DNA from: Gammaproteobacteria bacterium
GTDB taxonomy: Bacteria; Pseudomonadota; Gammaproteobacteria; Pseudomonadales; Pseudohongiellaceae
Direction of reading: 5' to 3'
Assembly (NCBI GenBank): GCA_030427065.1
Contig: JAUHWU010000008.1
Coordinates: forward strand, 1-51,635
DNA: 51,635 nt
In this document: positions 18,995-28,405 of the stretch, piece by piece
Position numbering within the stretch: the stretch's first letter is position 1
Layout: each line of letters opens with the position of its first letter
Notes under the pieces: model-generated
Database searches by the model: none
Seen by the model: only the letters and a program-made list of their open reading frames with translations
What the model was told of the DNA's origin: nothing
Program-made: the position numbers and the translations under genes

Positions 18995-19405
18995 TTACAG
19001 AGGGTCCAGAAAGTCACCGGACCTGATCAGCCGGTCTTCAGCGACCGGCAAATTGTAGAAATACACCCAGGCGGAATAGACAGAACCATCCGGCAATTCA
19101 ATGGTTTCCCGGCTGCGGGTATATAGATGCGGTTGCGGTGAATGAGCGGCACATTCTTCATACTCATCCAGCCCCGCAAGCGCGGATTCTCCATCACTGA
19201 ATGCATACAATTCCCCGACAACCTTTTCATGTGTGTTTTTTGCTCGCAGCAAGCCCGGGTAATCCGTGATCAAATAAAGTCTGCCGGCTACCGTGGCACG
19301 ATCTACCAGTGTGAACCCGGGAGCAATGAGCCTGTGATAGTGCTCGGAGTCGGAATCACTGCGCAGGGTGCCGTAAACAAAAATATAATCGCTTTGGTCT
19401 GACAT
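18995..19405 (-). CDS. Gamma-glutamylcyclotransferase-like (GGCT/AIG2) protein
   Basis: 136 residues. The family loop is YIFVYGTLRSDSDS near the N-terminus. A catalytic acidic region is seen in LAGLDEYEECAAH, and AWVYFYN near the end. GGCT-like enzymes release 5-oxoproline from gamma-glutamyl compounds; the exact substrate is unknown. It precedes the MATE gene by 78 bp on the same strand and diverges from the SLC13 transporter. Confidence 0.88.
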   Translation of the reverse strand: MSDQSDYIFVYGTLRSDSDSEHYHRLIAPGFTLVDRATVAGRLYLITDYPGLLRAKNTHEKVVGELYAFSDGESALAGLDEYEECAAHSPQPHLYTRSRETIELPDGSVYSAWVYFYNLPVAEDRLIRSGDFLDPL

Positions 19406-19484
19406 GAATATTCAGGAGTGTCCTTTTAGCTCAGCTATGGTTTAGTATTGGGGGCTTGTCGAGCGGCAGCAGTATACCGGAATT

Positions 19485-21317
19485 ATGCCGATAGAATTAT
19501 CTCTTAATCCTCATGCTACAGGTGTGCTGGTACTTACAGTGATCGCGCTGGTTCTTTTTACCCGCGATAAAATCCCGCTGGAAACTTCCAGTCTGTTTGT
19601 GCTGGTGACGCTGACGGCAGGTTTTGAATTTTTTCCCTACAGCCATGACGGCCAGACACTCCACGCCCTGGACTTTTTTTCCGGTTTTGGCCATGAGGCC
19701 CTGGTGGCTGTTACCGCGCTCATGATCGTCGGGCACAGCCTGGCACGTACCGGTGCCCTGGAACCCATCGGCAGGATGCTGGCGCGGTTCTGGGAAATTT
19801 CCCCGCAACTGTCTTTTCTGCTTACTCTGGTGGTAGGCGCAGGGCTCAGTGCCTTTGTTAATAATGTTCCTATCGTTATTCTGCTTTTACCCATACTGAC
19901 CAGCGTCTCCCTGAAAACCCAGACACCTGCTTCGCGCATACTCATGCCGATGGGCTTTTCCACGCTCATTGGTGGCATGGGGACCACCATAGGTACCTCC
20001 ACCAATCTGCTGGTAGTTTCGGTTGCGGTGAGCATGGGCATGGAAAGCTTTACCATGTTTGAATTTCTGGCACCGGTAGCCATTACCAGTACCCTGGCCA
20101 TTGCCTACCTGTGGTTGATTGCGCCGCGCATCCTGCCGGAACGGGAATCGGAATTGAAGGACTCCTCCCCGCGTATTTATTCAGCGGCATTGAATATTAA
20201 CGAAGAGGGCGCTGCCGATGGACTCACCTTGAAGGAAGCGGTAGAAAAAACCGATGACGAAATCAAGGTGCTCTATGTGAAGCGGGCAGGCAGCGACTAT
20301 CTGTCTGTCCCCCATGGCAGTATTAAGCTGGGTGCTGGCGATCAGTTGCTGGTTCGCGATACCCCTGACAACCTTAAAACCTTCGAGAAACTGCTGGGCG
20401 CGGAACTTTATAGCAGTGATAACCGGGTGGATGAAGATCACCCCTTACAGGCGCAAGGGCAGCAGATGGCAGAAGTCATTGTGACCCAGAACTCACCGCT
20501 GCTGGGCAGGACACTGGCCAATATGCGCTTTGCAGATCGTTACCAGTTGGCGACGCTGGCACTGCATCGGGCCGGTTCACAGAATCGAAAATTGATGTCC
20601 GACATGGCGAATATACCCCTGCAGATTGGTGATGTACTGCTGGTTCAGGGCGCCAGCGAAAAGATCGGCGAGTTGAAAAAGGGTGGCAGAATCCTGGTGC
20701 TTGATGGTACAGCGGATCTGCCTCATTCCAAAAAAGCACCCGTTGCTTTAGGCATCATGGTGCTGGTGGTTGCTGTGGCAGCTTTCGGTTTGTTGCCCAT
20801 CGCCATCAGTTCCGTGCTCGGGGTGTTGCTGCTGATAGTCAGTGGTTGCCTGGGCTGGCGCGATGTCGGGGAAGCGGTGAATACCCAGATAGTATTGATT
20901 GTCGCGGCTTCCCTTGCCCTGGGCGTGGCCATGCTGAATACCGGTGCTGCCGCTGTCATGGCGGGACAGTTTGTCCGTCTCACCGCAGATTCCTCCATTA
21001 CCCTCCAACTTAGTGGATTAATGTTGCTGATGGCTATTCTGACAAATATTGTTTCCAATAATGCGGCCGCCGTGATCGGTACACCGATTGCCATGAGCAT
21101 TGCTCAGCAGCAGGGGCTGGCAGTGGAGCCTTTTGTTCTGGCGGTACTGTTTGGTGCCAACATGAGTTATGCCACTCCCATGGCATACAAAACCAACTTG
21201 CTGGTCATGACGGTCGGTGGCTATTCCTTTAATGACTTTCTCAAGGTGGGCATACCCCTGACCTTGATCATGTGGGTAAGTCTGAGTTTTATGATTCCGA
21301 TATTTTTTCCGGTCTAG
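19485..21317 (+). CDS. SLC13-family permease with TrkA-C domains
   Basis: A 610-residue sodium/dicarboxylate- or sulfate-type transporter. The N-terminal half has hairpin motifs FVNNVPIVILLLP and GGMGTTIGTSTNLLV. A cytosolic middle contains two RCK-C (TrkA-C) domains around residues 215-305 and 320-400, seen as TLKEAVEKTDDEIKVLYVKR and PLLGRTLANMRFADRYQLA. The C-terminal half repeats the fold, with IVSNNAAAVIGTPIA. This arrangement is common in YbiR/SAC1-like permeases. The ion cannot be named from sequence. Confidence 0.9.
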   Translation: MPIELSLNPHATGVLVLTVIALVLFTRDKIPLETSSLFVLVTLTAGFEFFPYSHDGQTLHALDFFSGFGHEALVAVTALMIVGHSLARTGALEPIGRMLARFWEISPQLSFLLTLVVGAGLSAFVNNVPIVILLLPILTSVSLKTQTPASRILMPMGFSTLIGGMGTTIGTSTNLLVVSVAVSMGMESFTMFEFLAPVAITSTLAIAYLWLIAPRILPERESELKDSSPRIYSAALNINEEGAADGLTLKEAVEKTDDEIKVLYVKRAGSDYLSVPHGSIKLGAGDQLLVRDTPDNLKTFEKLLGAELYSSDNRVDEDHPLQAQGQQMAEVIVTQNSPLLGRTLANMRFADRYQLATLALHRAGSQNRKLMSDMANIPLQIGDVLLVQGASEKIGELKKGGRILVLDGTADLPHSKKAPVALGIMVLVVAVAAFGLLPIAISSVLGVLLLIVSGCLGWRDVGEAVNTQIVLIVAASLALGVAMLNTGAAAVMAGQFVRLTADSSITLQLSGLMLLMAILTNIVSNNAAAVIGTPIAMSIAQQQGLAVEPFVLAVLFGANMSYATPMAYKTNLLVMTVGGYSFNDFLKVGIPLTLIMWVSLSFMIPIFFPV

Positions 21318-21387
21318 TTCACTAGCCCAAAATCAGGATTGGACAAACAGCCGGGAAAGGTTCGTTACACAACAAGAAAATTCATAA

Positions 21388-21429
21388 CAGCAGACTCAAC
21401 CGGGACACTGAGTCCGGAAAAGTCTGCTG
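21388..21429. terminator. Composite hairpin between convergent genes
   Basis: A perfect 9-bp outer stem CAGCAGACT/AGTCTGCTG encloses an inner hairpin CCGGGAC/GTCCGG. It lies just before the stop of the molybdopterin subunit on the minus strand and 70 bp after the SLC13 stop. No T tract, so terminator activity is inferred from position. Confidence 0.45.
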
Positions 21430-21446
21430 TGAGCAGGATTTGCATG

Positions 21447-23612
21447 TCAGGCGAGGCTGAAACCATGATGTTTTAGTGGCAGAGACCTGACACGGGTACC
21501 AGTGGCGGCATAAATGGCGTTACAAAAAGCAGGCAGGATGGGGGCCTGGCCGGGTTCGCCAACACCGCCCCAGAAACCGCCGGTTGCTTCCAGAACTGTT
21601 TCTATCACTGGCATTTCTGCCATGCGCAGGAGACGGTAGTTATGGAAATTACTTTCCTGAACCTGGCCTTCCTCCAGCGTGATCTCCCCCCACATGGCGG
21701 CGCTGATGGCCCATACTGTGGCGCCTTCCAGCTGCGCCCGAACATTGTCCGGATTAACCATATGGCCGGTATTAATACCCTGGATGACACGATGAATTTT
21801 AATGGCACCGGCATCATTGACTGATAGCTCCACAGCCGCAGCGGTAAAGCTGCCGTAAGGTTCGGTGGTGGCAATACCGCGGTAGATGCCCGCAGCAGGT
21901 GCCTCATCCCAGCCGATGGCCTGCGCCACCTTTTCCATAATATGGCGTGACAGTTCATCTTCCGCCATATGCTTCAGCCGGAAATGGTAGGGATCTTCGC
22001 CAGCAGCCACGGCCAGTTCATCAATAAACTGCTCCCGGGCGAATGGTGTTTGTGACCAGCCAACGGTGCGCCAGAAACCCAGCGGCACGTGAGTAGGCGT
22101 CAGTTTAAAGTCCTGAAACTGGTCGGGTATCTGATAAGGCAGACGGGTAAAGCCTTCCACTGCGGTGAAATCAACACCACCACGCAGGGGCACACCACGC
22201 ATCTGGTTAAGGATGGAGCCACTGGCAATTCTTGTTTTCCAACCTGAAATATTGCCATTGCTATCCAGTCCTGCTTTGAGCCGATACATGGCCAGCGGTC
22301 GGTAGAAATCATGCTGGGTATCTTCTTCACGAGTCCAGAGTAATTTCACCGGGGTGCCCTCGGGCAGCTGTGCGGCGATCAGCGCGGCAGAGCGGGCATA
22401 GTCACTGGAACCACCGCGACGGCCAAAGCCACCACCGGCCTGGACTCGATGGGCATAGACATTTTCCTGTGCCACGCCCAGTGCATTGACCAGCTCTGAC
22501 ACCAGGCCTTCCGGCGCCTGGGTGGAAGCCCAGATATCCACCCGGTCAGAGTTGATGCGAACGGTGGCGCCCATGGGCTCCATGGGGGAATGACTCAGGA
22601 AAGGCGTGAAGTATTCAGCTTCCAGAACCTGCTCTGCATTGGCCAGAGCCTGATCAGCATCGCCGCTGTTATTAGGCAGCAGTGCCGCATCAGTGGCATC
22701 CAGGCTGGCCTTGAACGTCGACAGGATGTCTTCACTGCTGACATTGCCATTACCATTGCTGTCCCATTGAATTTCAATTTCCTGCAGGGCCTTGTTGGCG
22801 CGCCACCAGTTGTCAGCAACCACCGCCACAGAATTGTCATCGATACTCATGATATCAATGACTCCCCTGCGCGATCTGGCCTTGCTGGCATCAAAGGATT
22901 TGAGAGTGCCGCCAAACACCGGGCATTGTCTGATGGAAGCATAGACCATGCCGGGTAACTCGATATCAACGCCATAAATCTGGGTACCGTCCACGGAAGG
23001 CGGAATATCGACGCGCGGGAAAGGCTGGCCGATGATATGCCAGTCTGCGGGGTCTTTCAGGGTGACCGTTTCCGGCACTGCCTGTGCTGAGGCTGCGGCA
23101 GCCAGAGCGCCAAATCCACTTTCCCGACCACTGCCAGCATGGCTGATTATGCCGTTGTTTACGTCTATTTCCGAGGCATTCACACCCCATTCTTCAGCGG
23201 CGGCAGCCACCAGCATGGCACGGGCAGTTGCGCCGGCATTGCGCAGGTATTCCTGGGAATTCCGAATGGTCTGGCTGCCCACGGTGACCATATCGCCCCA
23301 GGCACGGTTCATGCGGATATGTTCGTTGACATCCACGTATTCGATGTTGACCTGTTCCCAATTGGCATCCAGTTCATCAGCCACTATTTGTGGCGCAGAC
23401 GTCATGCTGCCCTGGCCCATTTCGCAACGGGCGTATTTGATTGTAACCATATCATCAGGGCTGATTTGTACCCAGATATTAATATCACTGCCGCCATCTG
23501 TGGCCATCTGGGCTTTAGTGGGTAACTGCAGGCCGAGGGCAAAACCACCGCCAACAGTCGCAGAGGTCAGAATGAAACGGCGTCGTGCCTGATTAATCGG
23601 TGTCTTTTTCAT
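21447..23612 (-). CDS. Molybdopterin-binding aldehyde/isoquinoline oxidoreductase large subunit, Tat-exported
   Basis: 721 residues of the xanthine dehydrogenase family, IorB type. It opens with a twin-arginine signal (ARRRFILTSATVGGGFALG), so the complex works in the periplasm. Visible are GGFGRRGGSSDYARSA in the cofactor region and WGGVGEPGQAPILPAFCNA, whose Glu is the usual base. The ATG at 23612 has AAGGAG 6 bp away; a longer frame to 23705 overlaps the upstream gene and lacks a site. It needs molybdenum cofactor from MoeA (34.4 kb). Its partner is the 2Fe-2S subunit just upstream. Confidence 0.92.
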   Translation of the reverse strand: MKKTPINQARRRFILTSATVGGGFALGLQLPTKAQMATDGGSDINIWVQISPDDMVTIKYARCEMGQGSMTSAPQIVADELDANWEQVNIEYVDVNEHIRMNRAWGDMVTVGSQTIRNSQEYLRNAGATARAMLVAAAAEEWGVNASEIDVNNGIISHAGSGRESGFGALAAAASAQAVPETVTLKDPADWHIIGQPFPRVDIPPSVDGTQIYGVDIELPGMVYASIRQCPVFGGTLKSFDASKARSRRGVIDIMSIDDNSVAVVADNWWRANKALQEIEIQWDSNGNGNVSSEDILSTFKASLDATDAALLPNNSGDADQALANAEQVLEAEYFTPFLSHSPMEPMGATVRINSDRVDIWASTQAPEGLVSELVNALGVAQENVYAHRVQAGGGFGRRGGSSDYARSAALIAAQLPEGTPVKLLWTREEDTQHDFYRPLAMYRLKAGLDSNGNISGWKTRIASGSILNQMRGVPLRGGVDFTAVEGFTRLPYQIPDQFQDFKLTPTHVPLGFWRTVGWSQTPFAREQFIDELAVAAGEDPYHFRLKHMAEDELSRHIMEKVAQAIGWDEAPAAGIYRGIATTEPYGSFTAAAVELSVNDAGAIKIHRVIQGINTGHMVNPDNVRAQLEGATVWAISAAMWGEITLEEGQVQESNFHNYRLLRMAEMPVIETVLEATGGFWGGVGEPGQAPILPAFCNAIYAATGTRVRSLPLKHHGFSLA

Positions 23613-23622
23613 GATCCGCTCC

Positions 23623-24096
23623 TTATGCTTCGTAGGCCAGTGTGGTTTCAGGATTATTACCGGCCACATCATGGATGGCATCGCGGATACGTTTGTAAGT
23701 GCCACAACGGCAAAGATTGGTCATAGCGGCATTGATATCGGCATCGGTAGGCTGGGGTTTTTTCGCCAACAAAGACACGGCAGTCATGATCTGGCCTGAC
23801 TGGCAATAACCACACTGGGGTACCTGGTGTTTAACCCAGGCCTGCTGTACGGGATGAGATGCATCCGCTGACAGCCCTTCGATGGTGGTGATTGCCTTTC
23901 CTTCTGCGGCAGAGGCCGGGTAGGAGCAGGAACGCACCGGTTCGCCGTCAACATGAACAGTGCAGGCACCACATTGTGAAATGCCACAGCCAAACTTGGT
24001 ACCCTTGAGATTCAGAATATCCCGTAACACCCAAAGCAAGGGCATATCTGCTTCTACATCTACGTCATGAACTTCGTTGTTGATTTGTAATTCCAT
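23623..24096 (-). CDS. 2Fe-2S small subunit of the molybdenum hydroxylase (IorA type)
   Basis: 157 residues with two [2Fe-2S] sites. The plant-ferredoxin cluster uses Cys37, Cys42 and Cys45 in [10 protein letters not shown] plus Cys57. The second uses QCGYCQSGQ and NLCRCGTY. It passes electrons from the molybdenum site to an acceptor, likely a cytochrome as no FAD subunit is seen. The ATG at 24096 has AGGGG upstream. Its stop lies 10 bp before the large-subunit start, in the same order as in iorAB. No Tat signal, so it would be carried by the partner. Confidence 0.93.
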   Translation of the reverse strand: MELQINNEVHDVDVEADMPLLWVLRDILNLKGTKFGCGISQCGACTVHVDGEPVRSCSYPASAAEGKAITTIEGLSADASHPVQQAWVKHQVPQCGYCQSGQIMTAVSLLAKKPQPTDADINAAMTNLCRCGTYKRIRDAIHDVAGNNPETTLAYEA

Positions 24097-24225
24097 AGTC
24101 TTTCCCCTGTTACTCAATCTGATCGTTGCTGGCACAAAACATTACAGCAATGTGGTCATTATATGAAGCATGAAATAGCGATTTACCGGCCTCAAGCCAG
24201 TCGCTTTTCGCTGCACGACGCTGCT

Positions 24226-25164
24226 TTATCCGGGTTTCTTAATGGTCCTGCCCTGACTGATGATATACAGCCCGCTCAGGATAATCACGGCGATGCCAAT
24301 CCAGGTCACCGAATCCGGTAATTCTCCCCAGAATAAAAAGCCCAGGGCCAGCGTCCAGATGATACGTGAATAATCAAAGGGCGTTACCTTTGCCGGGCTG
24401 GCGCAATGCACGGCCTTGGTAATCGACAACAGGGCAAGTGTGGCAAAAAAGGCCACACCAAACAGCATCGCCAGCGATTGGAGGTCGGGTGTAACCCAGT
24501 CGCGCCAGGCAAACCAGGCACCGGCGATAATGGTGGCAGGGTAGATATAGAAATTAAGGGTTAACGCAGACTCGGTTTTTACCAGTGCTCGTGCTGAAAT
24601 ACTCAGATAGGCAGAGGACAGCACAAACCCCAGCATCACCAGGTGGGCAATATGGAAATGGTCCGGGGTGGGCCTGACGACAATAATGACACCAACCAGT
24701 CCCAGTATGATTGCCATCAGCATCCCTTTGCTCATGGGTTCACGCAGTACGGTAATACTGTATACCGCAACAACAAGAGGCGTGGCGAAGACCAGCGAAG
24801 TGACTTCCGCCAGCGGAATATACTTCAGCCCCACCAGGATGCAGACTGTCATACTGATTCCCACCAGGGAGCGAATCACATGATTGAGCGGGCGAGTGGT
24901 TTTAAAGTCTCCGGGTTTACCGTTGGCCAGAATAACCAGAGCAATCAACATAAGACCGAATACACTGCGCAGCCAGACCACCTGAGACAATGGGTAGCCC
25001 TGGGTCACCAATTTTCCCAGCGCATCGGCAATGGCAAACAGTACAGAGCCGGTCATCATAAACGCGATTCCCTTGCCCAGATGCTGCTGGCCTTGTTGGG
25101 AGGTATTCAGCGCAGGGGCAGACTGCTCCTGTACGGGATTATTTTCAGCACTTGTTGGGGGCAT
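24226..25164 (-). CDS. EamA/DMT-family transporter
   Basis: 312 residues with about 10 membrane spans. Two EamA repeats begin at GIAFMMTGSVLFAIADALGK and near VMLGFVLSSAYLSISARAL; ends such as PLAEVTSLVFATPLVVAVY and TPFDYSRIIWTLALGF are typical of drug/metabolite exporters of the S-adenosylmethionine-like group. Function is inferred only at family level. Divergent from the TonB receptor. Confidence 0.9.
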   Translation of the reverse strand: MPPTSAENNPVQEQSAPALNTSQQGQQHLGKGIAFMMTGSVLFAIADALGKLVTQGYPLSQVVWLRSVFGLMLIALVILANGKPGDFKTTRPLNHVIRSLVGISMTVCILVGLKYIPLAEVTSLVFATPLVVAVYSITVLREPMSKGMLMAIILGLVGVIIVVRPTPDHFHIAHLVMLGFVLSSAYLSISARALVKTESALTLNFYIYPATIIAGAWFAWRDWVTPDLQSLAMLFGVAFFATLALLSITKAVHCASPAKVTPFDYSRIIWTLALGFLFWGELPDSVTWIGIAVIILSGLYIISQGRTIKKPG

Positions 25165-25274
25165 TGAATGACTATTGCTCAGCGTTGTAATAGACAGAAT
25201 TAGTTCGCATGGTTTCGAACAGCATTGTATTTGAAAAGCGTCCGCGATGGCATTCTTCTAAAAAAGTCTGCGAC

Positions 25275-25291
25275 TGCGACAATTTGTCACA
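25275..25291. promoter_or_regulatory. Palindromic operator candidate upstream of the TonB receptor
   Basis: TGCGACAATTTGTCACA, nearly perfect around a central T (GACAA/TTGTC core). It lies 22 bp upstream of a consensus TATAAT (25314-25319) that has no good -35, so a transcription factor could bind here. The regulator is unknown; the spacing differs by one from the CRP/FNR consensus. Confidence 0.4.
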
Positions 25292-25313
25292 TCTGCACAG
25301 GGGCTCATTTTTC

Positions 25314-25319
25314 TATAAT
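25314..25319 (+). promoter_or_regulatory. Putative -10 element of the TonB receptor promoter
   Basis: TATAAT, 38 bp upstream of the receptor start; the -35 is poor. Confidence 0.45.
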
Positions 25320-25357
25320 GCCTGCACAATCAATGACCACAAGTGTAGCCCAATCCC

Positions 25358-27553
25358 ATGTCATCCAAGCCAGCGCTATTTGTTACTGAAGCTCCCTTTC
25401 ATTTGAATGGAAAAAAACTTGCCCTGAGATCACTCATGTCAGCGGCATTGTTATTACCTGTGTTGTTGCCGGTTAATTCCCGGGCCCAGAATGGCGAGCC
25501 TGAAATCCAGGAAATTGTGATTACCTCGGTAAGAGACACCAGTGTGTTAATGACCGATGAAACCCTGGTCGCGCCCCCTGATAGCGCGCAATTACTGCGT
25601 ATGATGCCCGGCGCCAACCTGAATAAAAATGGCGAGCTTACCGGTATTGCCCAATACCGCGGCATGTACGGAGACCGCATCAATATCAGTATCAATGGTT
25701 CACGCATCAGTTCTGCCGGACCCAACGCCATGGATGCACCGCTGCATTATGCGCCGGTGGCGATTCTTGAATCCCTGACCGTACAGCGCGGGATCGCACC
25801 GGTGAGCAGTGGTCAGGAAACTATCGGTGGCAGCATGGAAGCCAAAACCCATTCCGGCAATTTTACCAATAGCGGTGATTTCAGTCTGGCAGGGCGTGTT
25901 TATACCGGCTTGCAAACCATCAATTCAGGCAATGTCGCCAGCGCCGCGTTGGCTATCGCAAACGATACGCATTTGTTCAGCACGTCACTGATGACAGAAA
26001 GCGCCGATGACGCAGAGTTTGCCGGTGGCAACATCACACCTTCCGAATATGAACGTGAACGTATTGACCTGCGCTATGGCTATCAGGACAGCCGGCAACA
26101 ATTCAGTGTCAGTGTCGCCATGAACAACACCGGTAACGCCGGCACGCCGGCATTGCCAATGGATATTCAGTCCATCGATGGCAAACACCTTGACCTTGAT
26201 TATCGTCGGGAAATGGGCAGCTTTAATCTGGTTTCCTCTTTTTCCCTTAACAGTATCGAACACTGGATGACGAATTTTCACCTGCGCCGTCCGCCCCAGG
26301 ACAACATGATGACGGCGGGTGCCATGCGTTTTCGACAAACCTTTGCGGCCAGTGACAACGCCAGCTTTTCCCTGCAACTGGAGCAGCCCCTTGAAAATGG
26401 CTTGCGTCGCTTCGGGGTTGATGGACACTGGAGCGGTCATGATGCCGATATCAGCAATCCCAACGCCATGATGTTTGGCATCAACAATTTCTCTGATGTT
26501 GAAAGGGATATTGTCGGCATTTTCCTGGAACAGGAAATAAGTATAGGCAGCAAAGTCGGTCTGGAAGCAGGCCTGCGGATTAACCAGGTGTCCATGGATG
26601 CCGGTAATGTCGGCGCGAATCTTAATCCCATGGGAATGATGATGGGCATGCCGGTGATGATGGATAATATGGCTGCCATGCTGGCCAATAGATTCAATAA
26701 CCAGCAATTAGCGCAGGATGATACCAATGTGGACTGGTTCACCAGGCTCAGTGTTGAGACGTCTGCCGCTACTACCTGGTATATGGGGGCTGCCAGGAAA
26801 ATGCGCGCCCCGTCCTATCAGGAGCGTTACCTGTGGCTGCCAATGGAATCTGCCGGCGGTCTGGCCGACGGGATTACCTATATTGGTAATGTCGCGCTGG
26901 ATTCGGAAACCTCCCATGAAGTGGAGGCAGGGTTTGACTACAACTCTGCGGGCTTTGCGTTTTATCCACGGGTTTTTTACAAAAAGGTTGATGACTACAT
27001 TCAGGGTACGCCCGCCACTGATACGACTGCTAACCAGTTTGCCATGATGATGGTGAATATGGGGATGGGGTCGCCAAACCCCTTACAGTTTAATAATGTC
27101 GATGCCAGGCTCTATGGTGTTGATCTGGAGTCACGCTACCAGATCAACGAGCGTCTCAGTCTGCAGGCGAATCTGAGCATGGTCAGGGGAGAGCGACGCG
27201 ATATTGATGACAACCTTTACCGTATCGCCCCGGACAATTTCCTGCTGGCACTTAACTGGACCGGGGGCAATTGGTCGGCCAGTCTGGAAAATATTACCTA
27301 TGCCGGTCAGGACAGGATATCCGCCACCAATCGCGAGCTCACCACTGGTGGCTACAGCCTGCTGAATCTGAACACGCGTTTTTACCCTCAGGAAAATCTG
27401 GAGATAGGTCTGGGTATCAATAATATGCTGGACCGCGAATACCGTGATCACCTGGCGGGGTACAACCGGGCATTCAATCCTGATATCGCTTTACGTGACA
27501 GGCTTCCTGGCCTGGGCAGAAATCTTTACGGACGTTTGATCTGGCAGTTCTAG
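25358..27553 (+). CDS. TonB-dependent receptor with methionine-rich loops
   Basis: An outer-membrane 731-residue receptor. A signal peptide (LRSLMSAALLLPVLLPVNSRA) precedes a plug domain (about 45-170, with ITGIAQYRGMYGDRINIS-like words and VQRGIAPVSSGQETIGG). A 22-strand barrel follows, ending in LYGRLIWQF with a terminal aromatic. Methionine clusters occur in NPMGMMMGMPVMMDNM (about 425-445) and MMMVNMGMGS (about 561-570), unusual for this family and suggesting a soft metal or a Met-bound ligand. The ligand cannot be named. The start lacks a strong ribosome site; the next in-frame ATG at 25436 is a weaker choice. Confidence 0.9.
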   Translation: MSSKPALFVTEAPFHLNGKKLALRSLMSAALLLPVLLPVNSRAQNGEPEIQEIVITSVRDTSVLMTDETLVAPPDSAQLLRMMPGANLNKNGELTGIAQYRGMYGDRINISINGSRISSAGPNAMDAPLHYAPVAILESLTVQRGIAPVSSGQETIGGSMEAKTHSGNFTNSGDFSLAGRVYTGLQTINSGNVASAALAIANDTHLFSTSLMTESADDAEFAGGNITPSEYERERIDLRYGYQDSRQQFSVSVAMNNTGNAGTPALPMDIQSIDGKHLDLDYRREMGSFNLVSSFSLNSIEHWMTNFHLRRPPQDNMMTAGAMRFRQTFAASDNASFSLQLEQPLENGLRRFGVDGHWSGHDADISNPNAMMFGINNFSDVERDIVGIFLEQEISIGSKVGLEAGLRINQVSMDAGNVGANLNPMGMMMGMPVMMDNMAAMLANRFNNQQLAQDDTNVDWFTRLSVETSAATTWYMGAARKMRAPSYQERYLWLPMESAGGLADGITYIGNVALDSETSHEVEAGFDYNSAGFAFYPRVFYKKVDDYIQGTPATDTTANQFAMMMVNMGMGSPNPLQFNNVDARLYGVDLESRYQINERLSLQANLSMVRGERRDIDDNLYRIAPDNFLLALNWTGGNWSASLENITYAGQDRISATNRELTTGGYSLLNLNTRFYPQENLEIGLGINNMLDREYRDHLAGYNRAFNPDIALRDRLPGLGRNLYGRLIWQF

Positions 27554-27573
27554 ACTAAAATATCTGGCCGTAT

Positions 27574-28185
27574 TTATTGATCGCTGTCGTCAAGGCGCTC
27601 ATAGCTTTCCAGGCGCTGTTTGGTTTCGACAAACTCGATGAGAGCTTTTTGAAATTCCGGGTTTTCCCGGGCCAGTGTCTGCATTTTCAGCTGCAGTTCT
27701 TTTTGCTGCATGGGAACGGAAAATTGTTGCGGGACAGCTATGCCGCCCGATACAGACCCTGATGGGAGTTCGCCCGCCTGGCCTGTAGTAGTTCGCCACA
27801 TCGCCATATGGTCCTGCGCTTCCGCTCTGGTAGCCTGCCGCTCAAATTCAGGTTTGCATTCCCGATAATTAAACAGGGAATTGCTTCGCTTTTCAGTGCC
27901 GCAGGTAATCCTGAAGCGTTTTTCATCCACCAGGTCATTAAACAGATCATAGACTTTGTCTTCTGCTTCTATAGTCATCTCCCTGAGTCGATACAGTGGC
28001 AGCTGTTCGGTGACCGTGATTTCTTCGGTGGGTCTTTCTCTGGCAGGGGCTATTGTGGCTGAACTATTGGCCACGGGCTGGTCTGTCTCAGGGGCAGAAT
28101 CGGCCTGGGCAAATGAGACTTGAGAAAGACAGCTGACCAGCAGTAAGGACAGGAGTTGGCGTGATAAAACGATAATCTTTTCCAT
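27574..28185 (-). CDS. Exported hypothetical protein, conserved-looking
   Basis: 203 residues with a signal peptide (cut near SFAQADS). The central part (LYRLREMTIEAEDKVYDLFN, then RFRITCGTEKR and YRECKPEFERQA) resembles a group of uncharacterised exported proteins seen in marine gammaproteobacteria. Two Cys there may form a disulfide. A Gln/Lys-rich helical tail follows. Convergent with the TonB receptor, 20 bp apart. Function unknown. Confidence 0.7.
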   Translation of the reverse strand: MEKIIVLSRQLLSLLLVSCLSQVSFAQADSAPETDQPVANSSATIAPARERPTEEITVTEQLPLYRLREMTIEAEDKVYDLFNDLVDEKRFRITCGTEKRSNSLFNYRECKPEFERQATRAEAQDHMAMWRTTTGQAGELPSGSVSGGIAVPQQFSVPMQQKELQLKMQTLARENPEFQKALIEFVETKQRLESYERLDDSDQ

Positions 28186-28343
28186 AAAATTATTTCTTTT
28201 TTACCAATGTGCGGGCTCTTTTGTAATAAATATTCCAGTTATTGTCCAGTTTTCCGATGCAATAATCTCTAAAAAGGTAAAAAAATCTGCATCCAGCGAA
28301 GAGCTACGCTATTTACCAGGATTATTAACCCGCAGGGAGAGGT

Positions 28344-28405
28344 AAAAATCCTGGCAATAAGTCAGGCCTGAAGTAAAAAATATTTGCTCAGGCCAGGATT
28401 TTTTT
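28344..28405 (-). terminator. Intrinsic terminator overlapping the end of uvrA
   Basis: In the minus direction the arms AAAAATCCTGGC and GCCAGGATTTTT (12 bp) enclose a loop holding a TCAGGCCTGA palindrome, and a T tract follows. The first arm includes the last uvrA codons and abuts the stop codon. Confidence 0.8.

Noticed and set aside
25985-26707. 240-residue minus-strand frame opposite the TonB receptor
   Set aside because: His-rich translation is the complement of the Met-rich loops, not a real protein.
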